64,000 nt of DNA from Rheum nobile (lineage: Eukaryota > Streptophyta > Magnoliopsida > Caryophyllales > Polygonaceae): positions 1,079,001 through 1,143,000 of the forward strand of contig WOAB01000593.1 in the NCBI GenBank assembly GCA_027886185.1. Reading direction: 5' to 3'. The position numbers and the translations under genes are program-made. Every line of letters starts with the position of its first letter. The stretch's first letter is position 1. This document shows, one piece after another, positions 1 through 11,356 of the stretch. The notes under the pieces are model-generated. The model had not been told where the DNA came from. It saw only the letters and a program-made list of their open reading frames with translations, and made no database searches.

Positions 1-1
1 A

Positions 2-658
2 AATGAAGATGCTCTGACAACCACCTCCCCCCGCGGCAATGAGGCTACCGCCCCCAGCGGTGACCTTGTTTCTCAGAAATCTTCGGGTAGTTTACCGCCC
101 CCCGCGGTGAACACTGGCCGCCCCCCGCGGCAACCTGCTGGAGCTAATGACGAGCCCTTTGTCGACACCTACGTTCGTCCTTACTTTCCTCCTCTCGGTT
201 CCGAGAAGCCACCCGCCCCATACCCAGAGGTGCTTTTGGAAGGGGAGTAATTTTTGGGCCTAGAAGAGTTCAACGACAATGAGGAGGAGTGCCGTGATTG
301 CGGAAATACTCCAGAGACAACCGTTTCTCCCGAAAATGCCCCGGTAGTCCCCGACCCTCTGGAGGCAGCCTATGATGAGTTTGTGCGTCTCAACTCCTTC
401 CCGCTTGTCTCGCTGCACCCCGTCGCACCCTTCCTTGAGGCTTCCCGAGTTACTCAAAGGCTAAAGAACAACGAGGATATCTATGAGGCCTTCAGTGACT
501 GCATAAAAACCGTTCCCTTGGTCATACTGGCTGACAACACCCCTCGCTGCAAGGAAATGTTAAAGTTGCTGGGCATGATCAAGAAGAAACCGAAGGGGAA
601 ACACAAGAAGGAGAACTTGATTCAGGTGGTGATTTCTTACATACTGGATACGGGGTAG
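2..658 (+). pseudogene. gag: gag C-terminal region of element A (broken)
   Basis: Frame 2 is open from the window edge to a stop at 248-250, then continues in the same frame from 254 to 658 (134 codons). The first part is Pro/Thr-rich with a PPAPYPE stretch like the spacer before the protease in Athila/Tat gag proteins. The second part is an acidic segment (EEFNDNEEE) followed by a helical-looking region and a basic stretch (KKKPKGKHKK). No CCHC knuckle or protease motif is visible. Three CCGCGG words (31-36, 102-107, 125-130) lie within the coding part. Family placement rests on overall resemblance only, so the lineage is moderately uncertain; the retroelement origin is firmer because the LTR and PPT lie downstream in the expected order. 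Confidence 0.55.
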
Positions 659-2247
659 GATAAGTATGCAGCCCCTGAGATGTTGGGTAGACCGTTTCGA
701 AAGATGGCAAGTGCATTCATAGATAAGAAAAGCGGTCCAACCATCAAGAAGTGCAGAAAAGTGGGGGTCACGCTCAACATAGAGTATACAAAGAGACAAC
801 CCCCAGATCCAGATCCCAGGTGTTCAGTTGCTATGAGAAACCCAAGTTGAGAAGATGGAGTAATATGTCAAGCCATGACAATAACTAAGGCGCTGTCCGG
901 GAGGCAACCCGAGGTATGTTTTTCTTTGTTTGCTTTTCTATCTTTGTTTTTGCATTTTCTTTAGTGTGTTTTTGCTTTGTTTTTGTTCTTGTTTTTGTTT
1001 CCGACTAACCTGTAGGGAAGAGACCCATGCCTATTGAAGAAGGTGTTTCCACACCAATGTAGGTCTCTTCCTTCCCTGCACTAAGTCACCCCCCGAAAAA
1101 ACCTTAAACAGGGGGCAAAAAAAAAATTTTAAAAAAATAATAATTTCCGAAAAAAAAGAATAATCGGAATAAAAAAAAAAATTTCTACCAAGGCCAGCTG
1201 TCCAGAGTTCCCCATGGAGATGGTGCGCATCATGTTGTCAAGGAAGAGACATTCGCCCCACACATTATTTGACAACGATGATGGCCCTACAATTGACAGC
1301 TGAGGAGGAGGAACACTAGAGCCCCCATCGAGATCATATTTGAGCTCCACCATGTGTTCCTAGAAGGTCGTGCAACCCCGACATCTTTGCTATACCACTA
1401 TTCACCAAAGTGGTTCCCTTATGGTTGCACGGTAAGAGAAGACGATTGAGTTGATGAAGACACCCACCCAACACCAGAGACCTGAGCATTTATTGAAGAA
1501 GACCGCCAGCGACACCTTCAGTGTCCAAGCAGCTTGGCAACGTTTGTGAGTTATTTTTTGCTTCTCCCTATGCTTCTTTTCTTTTGTCTTTCATTACATT
1601 GAGGACAATGCAATGTTTAAGCATGGGGGAGGGTTTTATACTTGTTACGTCGCTGAGGAGAAAAATAAAAAAAAAATTGAAAAAGCCAAAAATTTGAAAA
1701 AAGGCTAAAATAGAAATCCTGGGATAGGTCGAAAACCCGAAAGGGCGGCCTAGGCAATAAGCAGGTGGCTTGGACCAGCATTAGGCTGGGGTAATAATTG
1801 GTCAAGAGTGACGTGAGCTTATGTGAGCACATCTATGAAAAAATATGAGTGGCTTGGTGAAAACCCGAAAGGGCGCCTTGGCAAAATGAGCGAAAAAGAA
1901 GAAGAGTGATTTTAGGATTTCTCATTATTCTTGGCGAGGCGTCATAAGAAGAGGAGTCAAAGAAGGATTGTCGGGTAGGCCACTCTGGGAGACATAAGGA
2001 GTCATAGATGGAGGCTAGGATTAGAGGTTACTCACACTATTGGATGTCCGGGTTAAGCTTAGGGGAAGTACCCTGCTTGCCCCTTAAGCTTGTTGAGTTG
2101 TGGATGAGTTTGGTGCCAGGAGTTTTGGCATGGGTTAGGTGACTCTTAGTTGGAGGAGATGCTTCCTGAGACCTTGTGTGCTACATTGGAAGAGTGAACT
2201 TTCTTTTAGCTTACTCGAGGACGAGCAAGGTTTAAGCATGGGGGATT
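659..2247 (+). other. Non-coding 3' region of A with two polypurine tracts
   Basis: There is no long ORF here. The word 'gggaggcaaccc' at about 899-910 is typical of the region following the coding part in plant Athila/Tat elements. The polypurine tract next to the LTR lies at 2231-2247 (tttaagcatggggga). A near-identical tract occurs 615 bp upstream at 1616-1632 (tttaagcatgggggagg). Two copies of 'gaaaacccgaaagggcg' lie near 1730 and 1858, which suggests a local duplication. A-rich runs occupy 1116-1180. Confidence 0.6.
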
Positions 2248-3591
2248 TGATCGGCACTATTTTATAGTGTATATCTAGGAGTTTTACTGGTGTTTAAGGT
2301 GTCATTTGGATGGATTTAGAGCACAATTGTGGAGTTGAGAGTTAGAGACTAGAAGTGAAGAAATCATGGGATTTATAGAGGTTTGAAGTGCATTGAAGAG
2401 TAGAAGAACAGTGTGCTGAATTCAATTGGTTCGTTCTCTCTACTCAGATGTCCAAATGGAGTGATTCCAATTCGAGGAGTTAGATCTTGAAGTCTACTGC
2501 AAGTCCTCAAAATATGAGCGCAATCCGAGTTGGGAATCAAAAGTTATGGCGTTTTTACTAAAGTGTCGCTGACGCCTGGTCAATGAAGACTGCCGCACCC
2601 CGCGGCATGAAGGCCACCGCACCCCGCGGTGGCAACGCGCTGACGAGATTTATTTCCGAGTTTTTATTTCGTTCTATTTTATTTCCGAGACTTAGTTTCC
2701 TAGTTTGTTATTTTATTATCTTTATTTCTGAATTATTACTTTAGTATTTAAGTTAGGTTTAAGACTCTTTTAGAGCATCATCTACTCTAAACCCTAGTTG
2801 CCACCGTTTTACGTATTTTTCTATCACAAACTCTAATGGAGAACTAAACCTCCATTGTTGCACTTGACAGTTTGAAGCCAGCAATTGATTGGTTGTGAGT
2901 TTTCTACTCTTGTTCGTTTTCCTATCTAGTTGGATTAATTCTCTTGTGCTTGATTGATTATTGGTTTATGTTGATTTATCTAGATTGATCACCTAGGTTT
3001 ATTGATATCTTCCTAATTGCTAGGACTTGTGATTCCGGGTTCGGGTTGCATATCTAGTAGGGAGCACGATTGTTGCGTATAGGGGATCCGAGCGCTTCAT
3101 CGTGAGAGAGAGTTAATTACATGCTTATAGTAACGGGTTGTTTCTACTGCATGTATCTTGTTGAATCCTTGGTTGAATGCTATTGCTTCATTGAGTCTTG
3201 AAGGTTTTCAGATTTGATTTAGTAATAAGTACTATTAGGGCTGGTAGAACTAATAGTTATCTAAGATCGGGATAAGAACAACTATAGAAATATTAAGAAC
3301 TTGAGATTTATAGAATTCCGTGATCGACCTATCTATTGTTGTGTGGATCTCTGTTGAGTGTGGCGCTTTTCCCCATTATATTTACAACCGTTTCCTGTGA
3401 ACTTATTTACTTGCTTTGTTTACTTTGGTTACGATAAACACAAACAAACCCCCCTAGTTCCTAGTTGGTGATAACGAATTGCACAAATTGATAACCTGAC
3501 TCTCTGTGGGATCGACCCTGTCTTGCTTACTATACTACTTAGTAGGTATTTTGGGATTTATTTGATAGGCATCACGACTTTAGCTCTGTCA
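2248..3591 (+). repeat. 3' LTR of element A (about 1.34 kb)
   Basis: It starts with tgatcggcac directly after the polypurine tract and ends with ctctgtca, giving TG...CA ends. The last 120 bp (gtgggatcgacc..., then gatagg..cacgact) share their layout with the end of solo LTR E read on the minus strand, which supports the right boundary. Two CCGCGG palindromes (2600-2605, 2624-2629) lie upstream of an AT-rich promoter-like stretch near 2735-2760. It is a single copy, so LTR age cannot be judged. Confidence 0.7.
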
Positions 3592-5554
3592 AGAACTTTC
3601 TTGTTGTTTGGGCAATTCCTCATGATGTGCCCTCTGCCTCCACACTTGTAGCATTACATATCATGCGCGCGTTCCTGGGTTGGTGATGTACCCTTTGGTG
3701 GTGGCACGCGTGGAACACTGCTGGGTATTGCCGCGGTCTTTCCTTGTCTGTTGGGATTTGACACGGTGGTTCCTGGGGGAAGACCGCGCACATTAGTAGA
3801 AGGAATTTGACTAGTTGAAGAGTCATACCTTCTTTGGCCATAGGGTTGGTAGGGTCCTTGACGCTTTCGCACTATTTGATTGTGGAGTTGCATTGCCGTG
3901 TGCGTGAGCGTGTTGAGGTCCTTGATGGGAAGGATCTCCAATTGGTCGCAGATGTTTGTGTTGAGACCACTCAAAAACTTCGTCCTCATCGTGGAGGGAG
4001 CCATGCTAATGGACGCCTTGTAGTACATGTCCTCAAGTTGCTAGAAGAACTCAAGGGGGGTCTTCGAACCTTGTTTCGCCATGGCAATGTCCAGGCGCAT
4101 TTGGTTCTTGTAATCTTGGGGCACGTACTTGAGTGTCATCACAAACTTGAGCTGGTGCCATTCAGTGAGAGGCACCAAGTTTCTCCTTATGCGATCATCC
4201 ACAAATCGGTGCCACCAAACTCTCGCGGCACCTCGGAAGTGGACTGTGGCGGCGGCCACGTAGTCCTCTTCTGGAACTTGGCAATAGATCAAGGTGTACT
4301 CCGTGGCCTGCAACCATTCAAGAAAAATTGCAGGGTTGTATTCACCAATAAAAAAATTAATTTTTACCTTGATATCGTGGCGATTGAGCCTGGGCACATT
4401 GGCTTGATGCCTCTATTGTAATCGCGGCGCTGGGATGTCCAAGGGGGCGTATGCGGGGCCTTGGGCCTGTGGAAAGTGGGCATGCCTTTGCTGGTGCCTT
4501 CATGCGCCAACATTGCCGCGATCATTGCCAAACGGGGCCTGTTGCTCCATCCCCTGGGCGTGTTGGCGGCGCTGGTGTCCTTGGTGGGGCGCGTCGCGGC
4601 GAACATCATAAGGCATGTCTTGCCTCCTCTGCATTTCATCGTGCCTATCGAAGGACGCGTTGGCCATGTTTGCGCCTTGGTTGAGCCTAGCTGGAGGGAT
4701 CCAATCGGCTGGGCGGTCTTGCAACTCCATGGGATCACCGAGTGGGAGATGGAAATTCCATGTATTGATCATCCCTGAGTCCTCCATCTCTTCATCATCA
4801 AACTCCTCGAACTCATCTTGGTGGAGAGGAGTGTGGGAGAAGTATCCATCTGAGCCATAGTGAGGCGTCCGCGTACTTTGGTGGCTCAGGTGGTCCTCCA
4901 CGTTGAATGGCACCGGGGTGGGAGCATGGCGACGTTGACGCTACATAGCATCTTGGGCGCGATTGGATCGTCGCAACCAACCTTCATCGCGTTCATGTCG
5001 TCTGGTTCTGCCGGCGAGTGGTGTAGAGGCAATCTCGCATTGGCGTCTTGTTCCTCTGACTTCGTACCTGTCATTGAAGTCATAAGGGTTAGAGTACTCA
5101 CCATGGGAACCCTCGTCGTGATCGGAGTCGCTTTCATTGCAGACTGGTGTTGCTTGGGGTGCATAGCGGTCGCGATGCGAGACATAGCCTTGGCGGCTTT
5201 CTATGACGGATTGGATCCATTGAAGACGCGGTTGCAAGTTGGAGGACGAGGGCATCACTCCTTTGCCCTTGTCAACGCGTTGTTTGCTTGGCCCAGCTTT
5301 TGTTTGTCGCGGTGCGACTAGATGATCCATGGGTATTTGCAAGGTTGGTGTGGGGTGTGCCAGCACAGCGCGTTCTTTGGCCTGGTATTCGGCAAGTTGG
5401 CGCCTAAGTTCCAGGTTCTCGCGTTGTTCCTCCGAGAGCTCCAAAATGGGATCTTGTGGAGGGTTGGTGAGTGGCACCACACATGTTGCACGATCTGTTG
5501 CTGTAGGGGATGATTGTTGCCATCTCCTTGAACATTCCCACCAGGGGGTGCCAT
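3592..5554 (-). pseudogene. gag: gag of element B, frameshifted
   Basis: The likely start is the minus-strand ATG at 5554 (MAPPGGN...). The protein then continues in shifted frames. First comes a coiled-coil-like segment (LSEEQRENLELRRQLAEYQ), then a linker rich in Arg and Asp. The retrotransposon gag domain at about 4400-4040 has the diagnostic ATVHFRGAARVWWHRF with a Trp pair. A basic tail and a start of a CCHC knuckle (CYKCGGRGHIMRNC) lie at about 3660-3610. The frame changes at about 5480, 4940, 4740, 4400 and 4030, so several indels are present and no functional protein can be made. It is interrupted at 3591 by element A, just after the zinc knuckle. Confidence 0.7.
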
Positions 5555-6362
5555 GAGGCTACCTATAAGAATATGTCCATCCATCGCGAGTAAAAATGCA
5601 CAAAAGACAATATAAAACCAATGAACAGGTGAGCGCGTTCTTTTGGCCTTGAGGGCGGCTAATAGGCAAGCAAAGCAAGTGTGATATGCAAGCACAAAAG
5701 CAACGAAACCAAAAGAAAGAAGTCTTAACCTCTTGCGTATAGAACGCGTACAAACAAGACACACTTACACGCGTGACACTAGACGGTGGAGGGGTGAAGA
5801 AGATGAGCCTAGCCGTTGAGGGGAGAAAGTTGCCTTATTTTGGCTTTACTTCTCTTGTTTTAAAATGTCGCGTTCTTTTTTTTTTTTGAAATGCGACTTG
5901 ACTTTTTTTTTTTTTGAATTTGAAATTCAAATCCGAGATCTTAGTCTTAAATGAAGATCGGATAAGAATTAAATGAAATAAAATAAAAATAAATGGCTAA
6001 GTAACTTAAGGAAAGAAATAGCGAGATTTGCGCGATAGGAGAGAGAAAGTTAATGCAGAGTTATTGCGGTCAACGCGAGCAAATATGGCAAGATATGCAA
6101 GCGATATTTAGGAAATTAATTAAGGAAAGCAATCAATTAATTACGCAGATTTCATGCACAACAAATCACACCAATTTCGCGCGTGGATCAAGCAAATATT
6201 CGGCCAAGAGATGCTCTTGTAGAAACCGAAAGGACAAGCATGTGTTTGAAGAAAAATTTCAGTGATTATGGCGGAAGCAATGATGATGGGGGAGAAAAAA
6301 AAATTCGTGAACAATTGAAAACTTGATAAGCGACTTACAAGATCAAAGGCTCTGATGCCAGT
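5555..6362 (-). other. Leader and primer-binding site of element B
   Basis: The minus-strand primer site TGGCATCAGAGCC (6360 down to 6348) lies two bases from the LTR end and matches the initiator tRNA-Met type, with one change from the common TGGTATCAGAGC. The rest of the leader down to the gag start is AT-rich and has no ORF worth reporting. Runs of T occur at 5877-5886 and 5907-5919. Confidence 0.65.
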
Positions 6363-7122
6363 TGATGCATTCCTACTAGTGATGAAGGATCTCTGATCTT
6401 GTTTGGGAAGTCGTACGCGTCTTGTTTGAGGTTGATAGAGTGGAACTCGTTGTTTAGAGGGCGGCAGCGTAGGAGAACGAATCGAAAGAGATCGAGTTCT
6501 TTGGCCGTAGCATCGGCAGCGGAGGGGGTTTGACTCAAAGGAGATCGAGTTCTTTGGCCATAGCGTCGGCAGTGGGTTGGATAATCTCGATGAAGATCAA
6601 GTGGTGGCCGTAGCATCGGCGGCAGAGGAAGGAGTTGAGAAGTCAGAGAGGTGTTTGACGTTCGATCAAAGGGGAGGAGGCAAATAGCTCTCAATACTCA
6701 GGCTTTGATTAAAAATGAACGTAACCTAATACAGAAGAACGAGTTGTCCTTTTATGCTAGGTCGCGGGACTCGGATGGGCCGAGTCTCGATTAGTGGGCC
6801 AGCCCACGCGACATGCGTGGAACACACGCCCCAAAAAGAAATAAAAACAATAATGTCTCAAGAGATTACATTTAGTTCAAAAGAACGCATTCATTGGATG
6901 GTTGAGAGAAGACAGACAGAGAATGCGTTCTCTAGGCTTGGTTGAAGACGCTTCAAAGAGAACGCGGTCTCTTGTGTGCCTTGGCTGGCGACGACGCGAG
7001 CAACCAAGGATTGCTTCGCGTTGGTGATGGCTTTAGCGCGTGCTCTTGTGATTTGCCCTTTTGAGCGAATGCTCATAGCCTCTTCTTCCTCTGTGGCATT
7101 CATGGTGGGGAGGGGCGCATCA
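6363..7122 (-). repeat. 5' LTR of element B (760 bp)
   Basis: The ends are tgatgc...gcatca, giving six-base inverted termini. Three diverged copies of a unit containing 'ttctttggccgtagcatcgg' lie near 6490-6640. The first part of the LTR (7122 down to 6891) is open on the minus strand and encodes EEEEAMSIRSKGQITRARAKAI, close to the start of LTR L (EEEMLSVKSEGPITRARARAI). This suggests that the polyprotein tail of this family is encoded inside the LTR. Confidence 0.7.
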
Positions 7123-7127
7123 ACGGT

Positions 7128-7288
7128 CTGGTAATCTCTTTCTCAATTTCTAACTATCTCATACGTCGAGAACTGATCGACACAGATAGCTCCACAAACT
7201 TGTTAACACTAGACGCCCTGAAAGGTATGGGTCTAAGCGAGGACGATCTGATCCGAAAATCGACTCCACTGGTCGGTTTCAATAGGGA
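7128..7288 (+). pseudogene. Aspartic protease of D, N-terminal half
   Basis: The frame VISFSISNYLIRRELIDTDSS... continues to GMGLSEDDLIRKSTPLVGFN. This matches the retropepsin pattern of Tat-like elements, in which the catalytic D-S/T-G is followed by 'lf..mGL...DL....TPLVGF'. The catalytic site here reads DTDSS rather than DxGSS, so it is probably inactive. The frame is cut at 7288 by the end of element C. The target duplication aggga is 7284-7288. Confidence 0.75.
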
Positions 7289-10200
7289 TGTAACACCCCC
7301 CGACTTATTGTCGATAGTGGCACACGCCAGTGACCTCGGACGTTACCGTCCAATGTCACCCAAGGCTTTAATCGGAACAATTAATCTTAAATAAACACAA
7401 TTAAATAACGGAAGGTTAAACAGCGGAAGACATTTTTATATGAAACTCAATCCTTTTTTTTATTAAAAGATCTCTCATCAAACGAGAGGAGTGTTTTTAC
7501 AACAGAGTGAAATTACAGCGGAAAACTCATAAATTACACAGCGGAAGACTTCAAGAATAAACCTAGTACATGACTAGGTTATAAAAATACATATTGAAGT
7601 AATACTTAACAACTTTGAAATACCGACACTTAAATTTGCAACTGCAAGTCTCTTCTTCAACGGTTACTTCGAGTCTTCGGGAACCAACCACTGATGTGCC
7701 GTATAGGACGGATGACACCAGCCAACTGGTAGCGTTATTTCAGTCGTGCGCGCTATCAAAGTAATCCTAATATGCAACTAGAGTATAGCATGCAAGTAAG
7801 GAGTCGAACCCAAGGGAATCAACACGTCAATTTCTATGTAATTACTAATTTATCAACTTTAAAGAACAAATGGGGGGGGGGGGGGGAGGGAATTGGTTTT
7901 CTACTAAGACTACACAAATGAAATGACACCAAAATCAAACTGAAGAAAATAAGAAGAAATGGGGTTCCACCTAGCAAGTTTCCACACAACAGTTAACCAA
8001 GTTGATCATTGATTCCTCTCATGTTCATATTCACCCTTTTGATTTGTTCCCCTTCTGATCTTATTTATATTAACAAGCCAACCGGTCCTGCTAACACTTA
8101 CTAACTGATAACCTAGAAGACCTTCTAAGGTTGGTTCAATTAGTAGCATAAAGTGTAAGATTGTATGGATTGCATGCAAAGACTCAACAACGCAAGTATG
8201 CAATGCAAATCAATTTCCTTTTCACAATTGAATTCAATTTACCAATTTCATGCAATTGTGATCGCTACAAGTGATTAGGGATTCCACCGTCTATCCCAAT
8301 TCTAGCACTTAGATTACTATAGATTTAAACCAGGAGATCAATCTAGTCAAAAATATAGAAATTTGAAATATGCTCAAGGAAATTAATATCAAATCCAACA
8401 AGGGATGAACAAGAGAAATGAACCTTACAACCGGGTTAACTTTGTGCTTCCACGCTAGGCAAAACAGGAAATTAGTTCTTCACAACCAATTCCAATCCAA
8501 AAGAGAGAAAAAAAATCTAAGTGTTCTTGAGAGTAAAAAGGAAGATTAGCCCCCAGGCTAGCTCTCCCGGCCGTCATTTTAAATCCTAATCCGAGCCCCT
8601 TAAATACCTGCTCAATTAAACAAAACGAAACAGCCCAGCAGTTGGAGAAAATCGGAAGTTGTTCAGTCGCTCAGAAAATCGCGACCAACCGCGATCGCGG
8701 GGGATCGCGGTTTGTGCTCCCCAAGGTTCTGCTGGAAATCTGCTAACCGCTGGTCGCCATTAGTCGCGTCAGCTCGCGGTCTCCACTCCAACAACTTATG
8801 TCTTCTGATCACCAGCTTTCCTACATGACTTCGGGCACCGTCTTCAACTCGTAAGTGCTTCCAAAAACATCCACAATGCAGCTCCGCACCTCAAACACCA
8901 ACTTACCTCCAAAACTCTGTAAATCCTATGATTTAACCACTTCTCACCTTTTCTCCAGATTACAGAAATATCCCATAAATCAAATCCAAATCTCCTCAAT
9001 AATATGCTAATAATTACTAGTTGTGCTATGTAAAATACCGCTTATCACCAACCATGCAAGGAATAAAACCCGGTTGGTTAGTCTAATGAAAGACTATGTA
9101 AGGGTGAAAACAGAATGGTCCTAGTGATCGTAACCGTTTACTATCATTGTCCCTCGAATAACAACCAAAGGAACGATATATAACCCGAAACTTTCACGGA
9201 ATGATTAAAGTTTGAATGATCAAGAGAAGACTCCTAAAGATCGAGTCTTATCGGGAACGTATAAAGAGAAGACTCCAAGAGATTGAGTCTTAACGGAAAG
9301 CGTATGAAGAGATGACTCCAAAAGATTGAGTCTTACGGGAAAGTATGACAAATGTTTGGGAACATAATAATTTCATACAAGCGTTTAAAAAGACTTGACC
9401 ATTTGGGTCCACGACCAACCTCACCGCGTAATGCGAATTCAGATTTGGAAGGATGACTTACTCTAATCGAAGTCCAGACGAGGTTCCAAGTTGTACTTCT
9501 CGCCCAAGGTTCATTAATTATGTGCATAATCACACTTATCTTATTTAATTCCAAAACGCATATTCACGTTATAAGCTTTTATCATATAAATATATCATCT
9601 CGATACGAGAGATATCTTGGGAATAAATCCCGATTGGTTGGCACCAGCTTAGTGCACCACCCCTATATTCCGATAGGGGCCGGTCATGACCAGGGAAAGA
9701 GTGTTAGGGCAAAATCCTCCTAAGCACCAAGTTATAAAGAAACGACTAGACCTCGTAAGGTACATAGCGTTCCTACGAATACTCGTTCTAACTATATTTC
9801 AAGTTGACATAAATCCACATCAATGCCATCATGGCAACAGTATATATATATATATATCTATAATAGCGTTGTTTCTAGCAGTATATACAACCTATTATAA
9901 TATCTCTTTTAATCGTATCAAATACGTTTATCAAAACTGTTCCCAACGAAAACAATATTCATCCCATTTAATTAACAATTAAAACAATTGATAATTAATA
10001 GAAATATGGAATGATAAGCAAGAGCGAACCGCCACTTGCCTTAGACTAGACGAACAATTGACGAAGACGGGTTTCTGGGTCCGGAACGGGAATAGAACTC
10101 GGATTACAGATTCCTACGGAACGACCCATAATGAAACCCTAGGTTAGATTCGATAATAAACTATACGAATCTAAAGAATGACGAACTAAATCTAAAGAAT

Positions 10201-11064
10201 GGAAGTCCTGACCAAGACCGGATCGCCCAAGGCCACTATCGCGATTGCTAAAGCAATCCGCGGTCGTGGCGGGCACTACCGCGGTCGCGGTCATCGAGGA
10301 CGAATGTCCGCGAGCACTGGTGACAGCGGCCGCGACTGACATTGTCACTGCTGCGGTCGCGGTAGTTCATAGCCGCGATCGCGGCTAAGAACTCCGGTGA
10401 CCCAAAATGATAAAAACTCATCGGCGATGACTCGGAAGGGCTCGATTCGCGGCGGCTTCCACTCCTGGGCACCTTGCGCCTCCAATGCACTGCTTCTTGG
10501 CCACCACCACCTCCGTCGAGGGCTCCGGCGACTCCTCAAGAATTCCGCCGAGAGCTCGAAGCTCCGGCGACTATGGAAACGAGAGTGAGAGGGGAGATCT
10601 CAGATCTGGGTGCTCAAAACCCTCCATTTTGGCCTCTATTTATAGCCAAGGAGGAGAGCCAGCCCCGACAAGATCAACGGCGATGACGAACGCGTGGCTC
10701 GCATGCCCGACTTTGCACTCTGCACATTTCCGCGGTCGCGGTGGGTTCTGCCGCGATCGCGGAAAATTCAAGCCCAGCTCCTCTGGGAGCTATTATTCCG
10801 CGGTCGCGGAAATTCTTCCACGGTCGCGGAATTGCCCTTTTCGCGTCTATTTGCCCGGGAAAAGGTTTGGCATGGGTTTAAAACCCCAGATCTTAAATAT
10901 TTGTACCCAAATAAATATTCTAAGCCTTGATAATACGTCGAATGTATTTTCCAATGCTCTGGGAATAATACAGAAATTCCTAACTTTGCCTAACGCGTCC
11001 CGAATAATTGACAAGGGTTTGGGAAATTACCCAAATACCCTTACTAAAAATGAGGGGTATTACA
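7289..11064 (-). repeat. 3' LTR of C, containing solo LTR E
   Basis: On the minus strand it runs from tgtaataccc at 11064 to ...gggtgttaca at 7289. Without E it is about 2.45 kb. It has a TATA-like ctataaatag at about 10636-10647. Clusters of CCGCG..CGCGG words lie on both sides, including the 16 bp perfect palindrome agccgcgatcgcggct at about 10372-10387. There are three tandem GACTC...GAGTC hairpin units at about 9220-9345. It also carries a microsatellite of TA repeats at about 9840-9857. It aligns over most of its length with the right-hand copy at 14749-16762. Confidence 0.85.
7727..9047 (-). mobile_element. Solo LTR E (1.32 kb) inside the LTR of C
   Basis: It is bounded by tggtagcg...gcttatca with a perfect target duplication ccaac (7722-7726 and 9048-9052). 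The uninterrupted site is present in the other LTR of C near 14766 (agccaaccatgc), which proves the insertion. Read on the minus strand it starts tgataagcggtattttac and ends ..cgcacgactgaaataacgctacca, a layout like the LTR of element A, so I infer the same Athila/Tat-like group. A CGCG-rich cluster lies at 8680-8780, upstream of a TATA-like ggtatttaagg (about 8597-8608). A run of about 17 G lies near 7872-7888. No internal region is present. Confidence 0.85.
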
Positions 11065-11356
11065 TCACTTCCCCCTAAAAAGAAGTTTTAACCCCGAAAC
11101 TTGGCCGATAACAGCTCAGAGAAGCGACCTCAATCTAAGCTATCCAATCGTATAAGTTTAACCATGTCTAACCCACTTCACACTTTGTAAATTGGTTCAA
11201 GCATTTCTAGGTTAAGATCCATAAGTTGGTTCAAATTACAGTTAACATCAGGTTAACCATAATTAAGACCATTCACCCTCAAAAGAATTCTAACACTTTC
11301 TTTCACCAGACATGCATTCCAACACACTACCCCTATGAAATATAAGGGTTATCACA
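11065..11356 (-). other. 292 bp segment between two polypurine tracts of C
   Basis: Minus-strand purine tracts adjoin both ends of this segment: one directly next to the LTR (tttttagggggaagtga, 11081 down to 11065) and one just beyond 11356 (cttttaagagggtagtat). The far end carries a second LTR-like start, tgtgataaccctta. The homologous segment in element F (296 bp) lies inside the LTR, so the boundary of the LTR differs between two related families. Confidence 0.7.

Larger units (their letters stand above)
1..3591 (+). mobile_element. Element A: 3' part of an Athila/Tat-like Ty3/gypsy retrotransposon
   Basis: The left window edge cuts this element. What remains is a gag-region fragment, a long non-coding stretch, a polypurine tract and one LTR. 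No protease, RT or integrase follows the gag fragment, so this copy is either non-autonomous or internally deleted. The right end (3591) lies inside the gag of element B, which runs on the other strand, so A inserted into B. The target duplication cannot be checked because the left end is outside the window. Lineage is inferred from the gag style, from the conserved 'gggaggcaaccc' word after the coding part, and from an LTR that resembles solo LTR E. Confidence 0.75.
3592..7122 (-). mobile_element. Element B: 5' part of a Ty3/gypsy retrotransposon, cut by A
   Basis: Read on the minus strand, this has an LTR (7122 to 6363), a tRNA-Met-like primer site, a leader and a decayed gag that stops where A was inserted. 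Everything 3' of the gag zinc knuckle, including pol and the second LTR, is absent from the window. The base after the LTR end starts 'acggt' (7123-7127), the expected position of a target duplication, but the partner copy is outside or lost. Immediately beyond lies protease sequence of element D, so B probably landed in D. Confidence 0.75.

Noticed and set aside
3834..5321. Plus-strand ORFs of 195 and 153 codons
   Set aside because: Shadows of the minus-strand gag of B, which carries the recognisable gag domain and zinc knuckle.
10485..11078. 197-codon plus-strand ORF in the LTR of C
   Set aside because: Antisense to the LTR transcript; the other LTR copy breaks it into shorter frames. It is rich in residues from the CCGCGG words.
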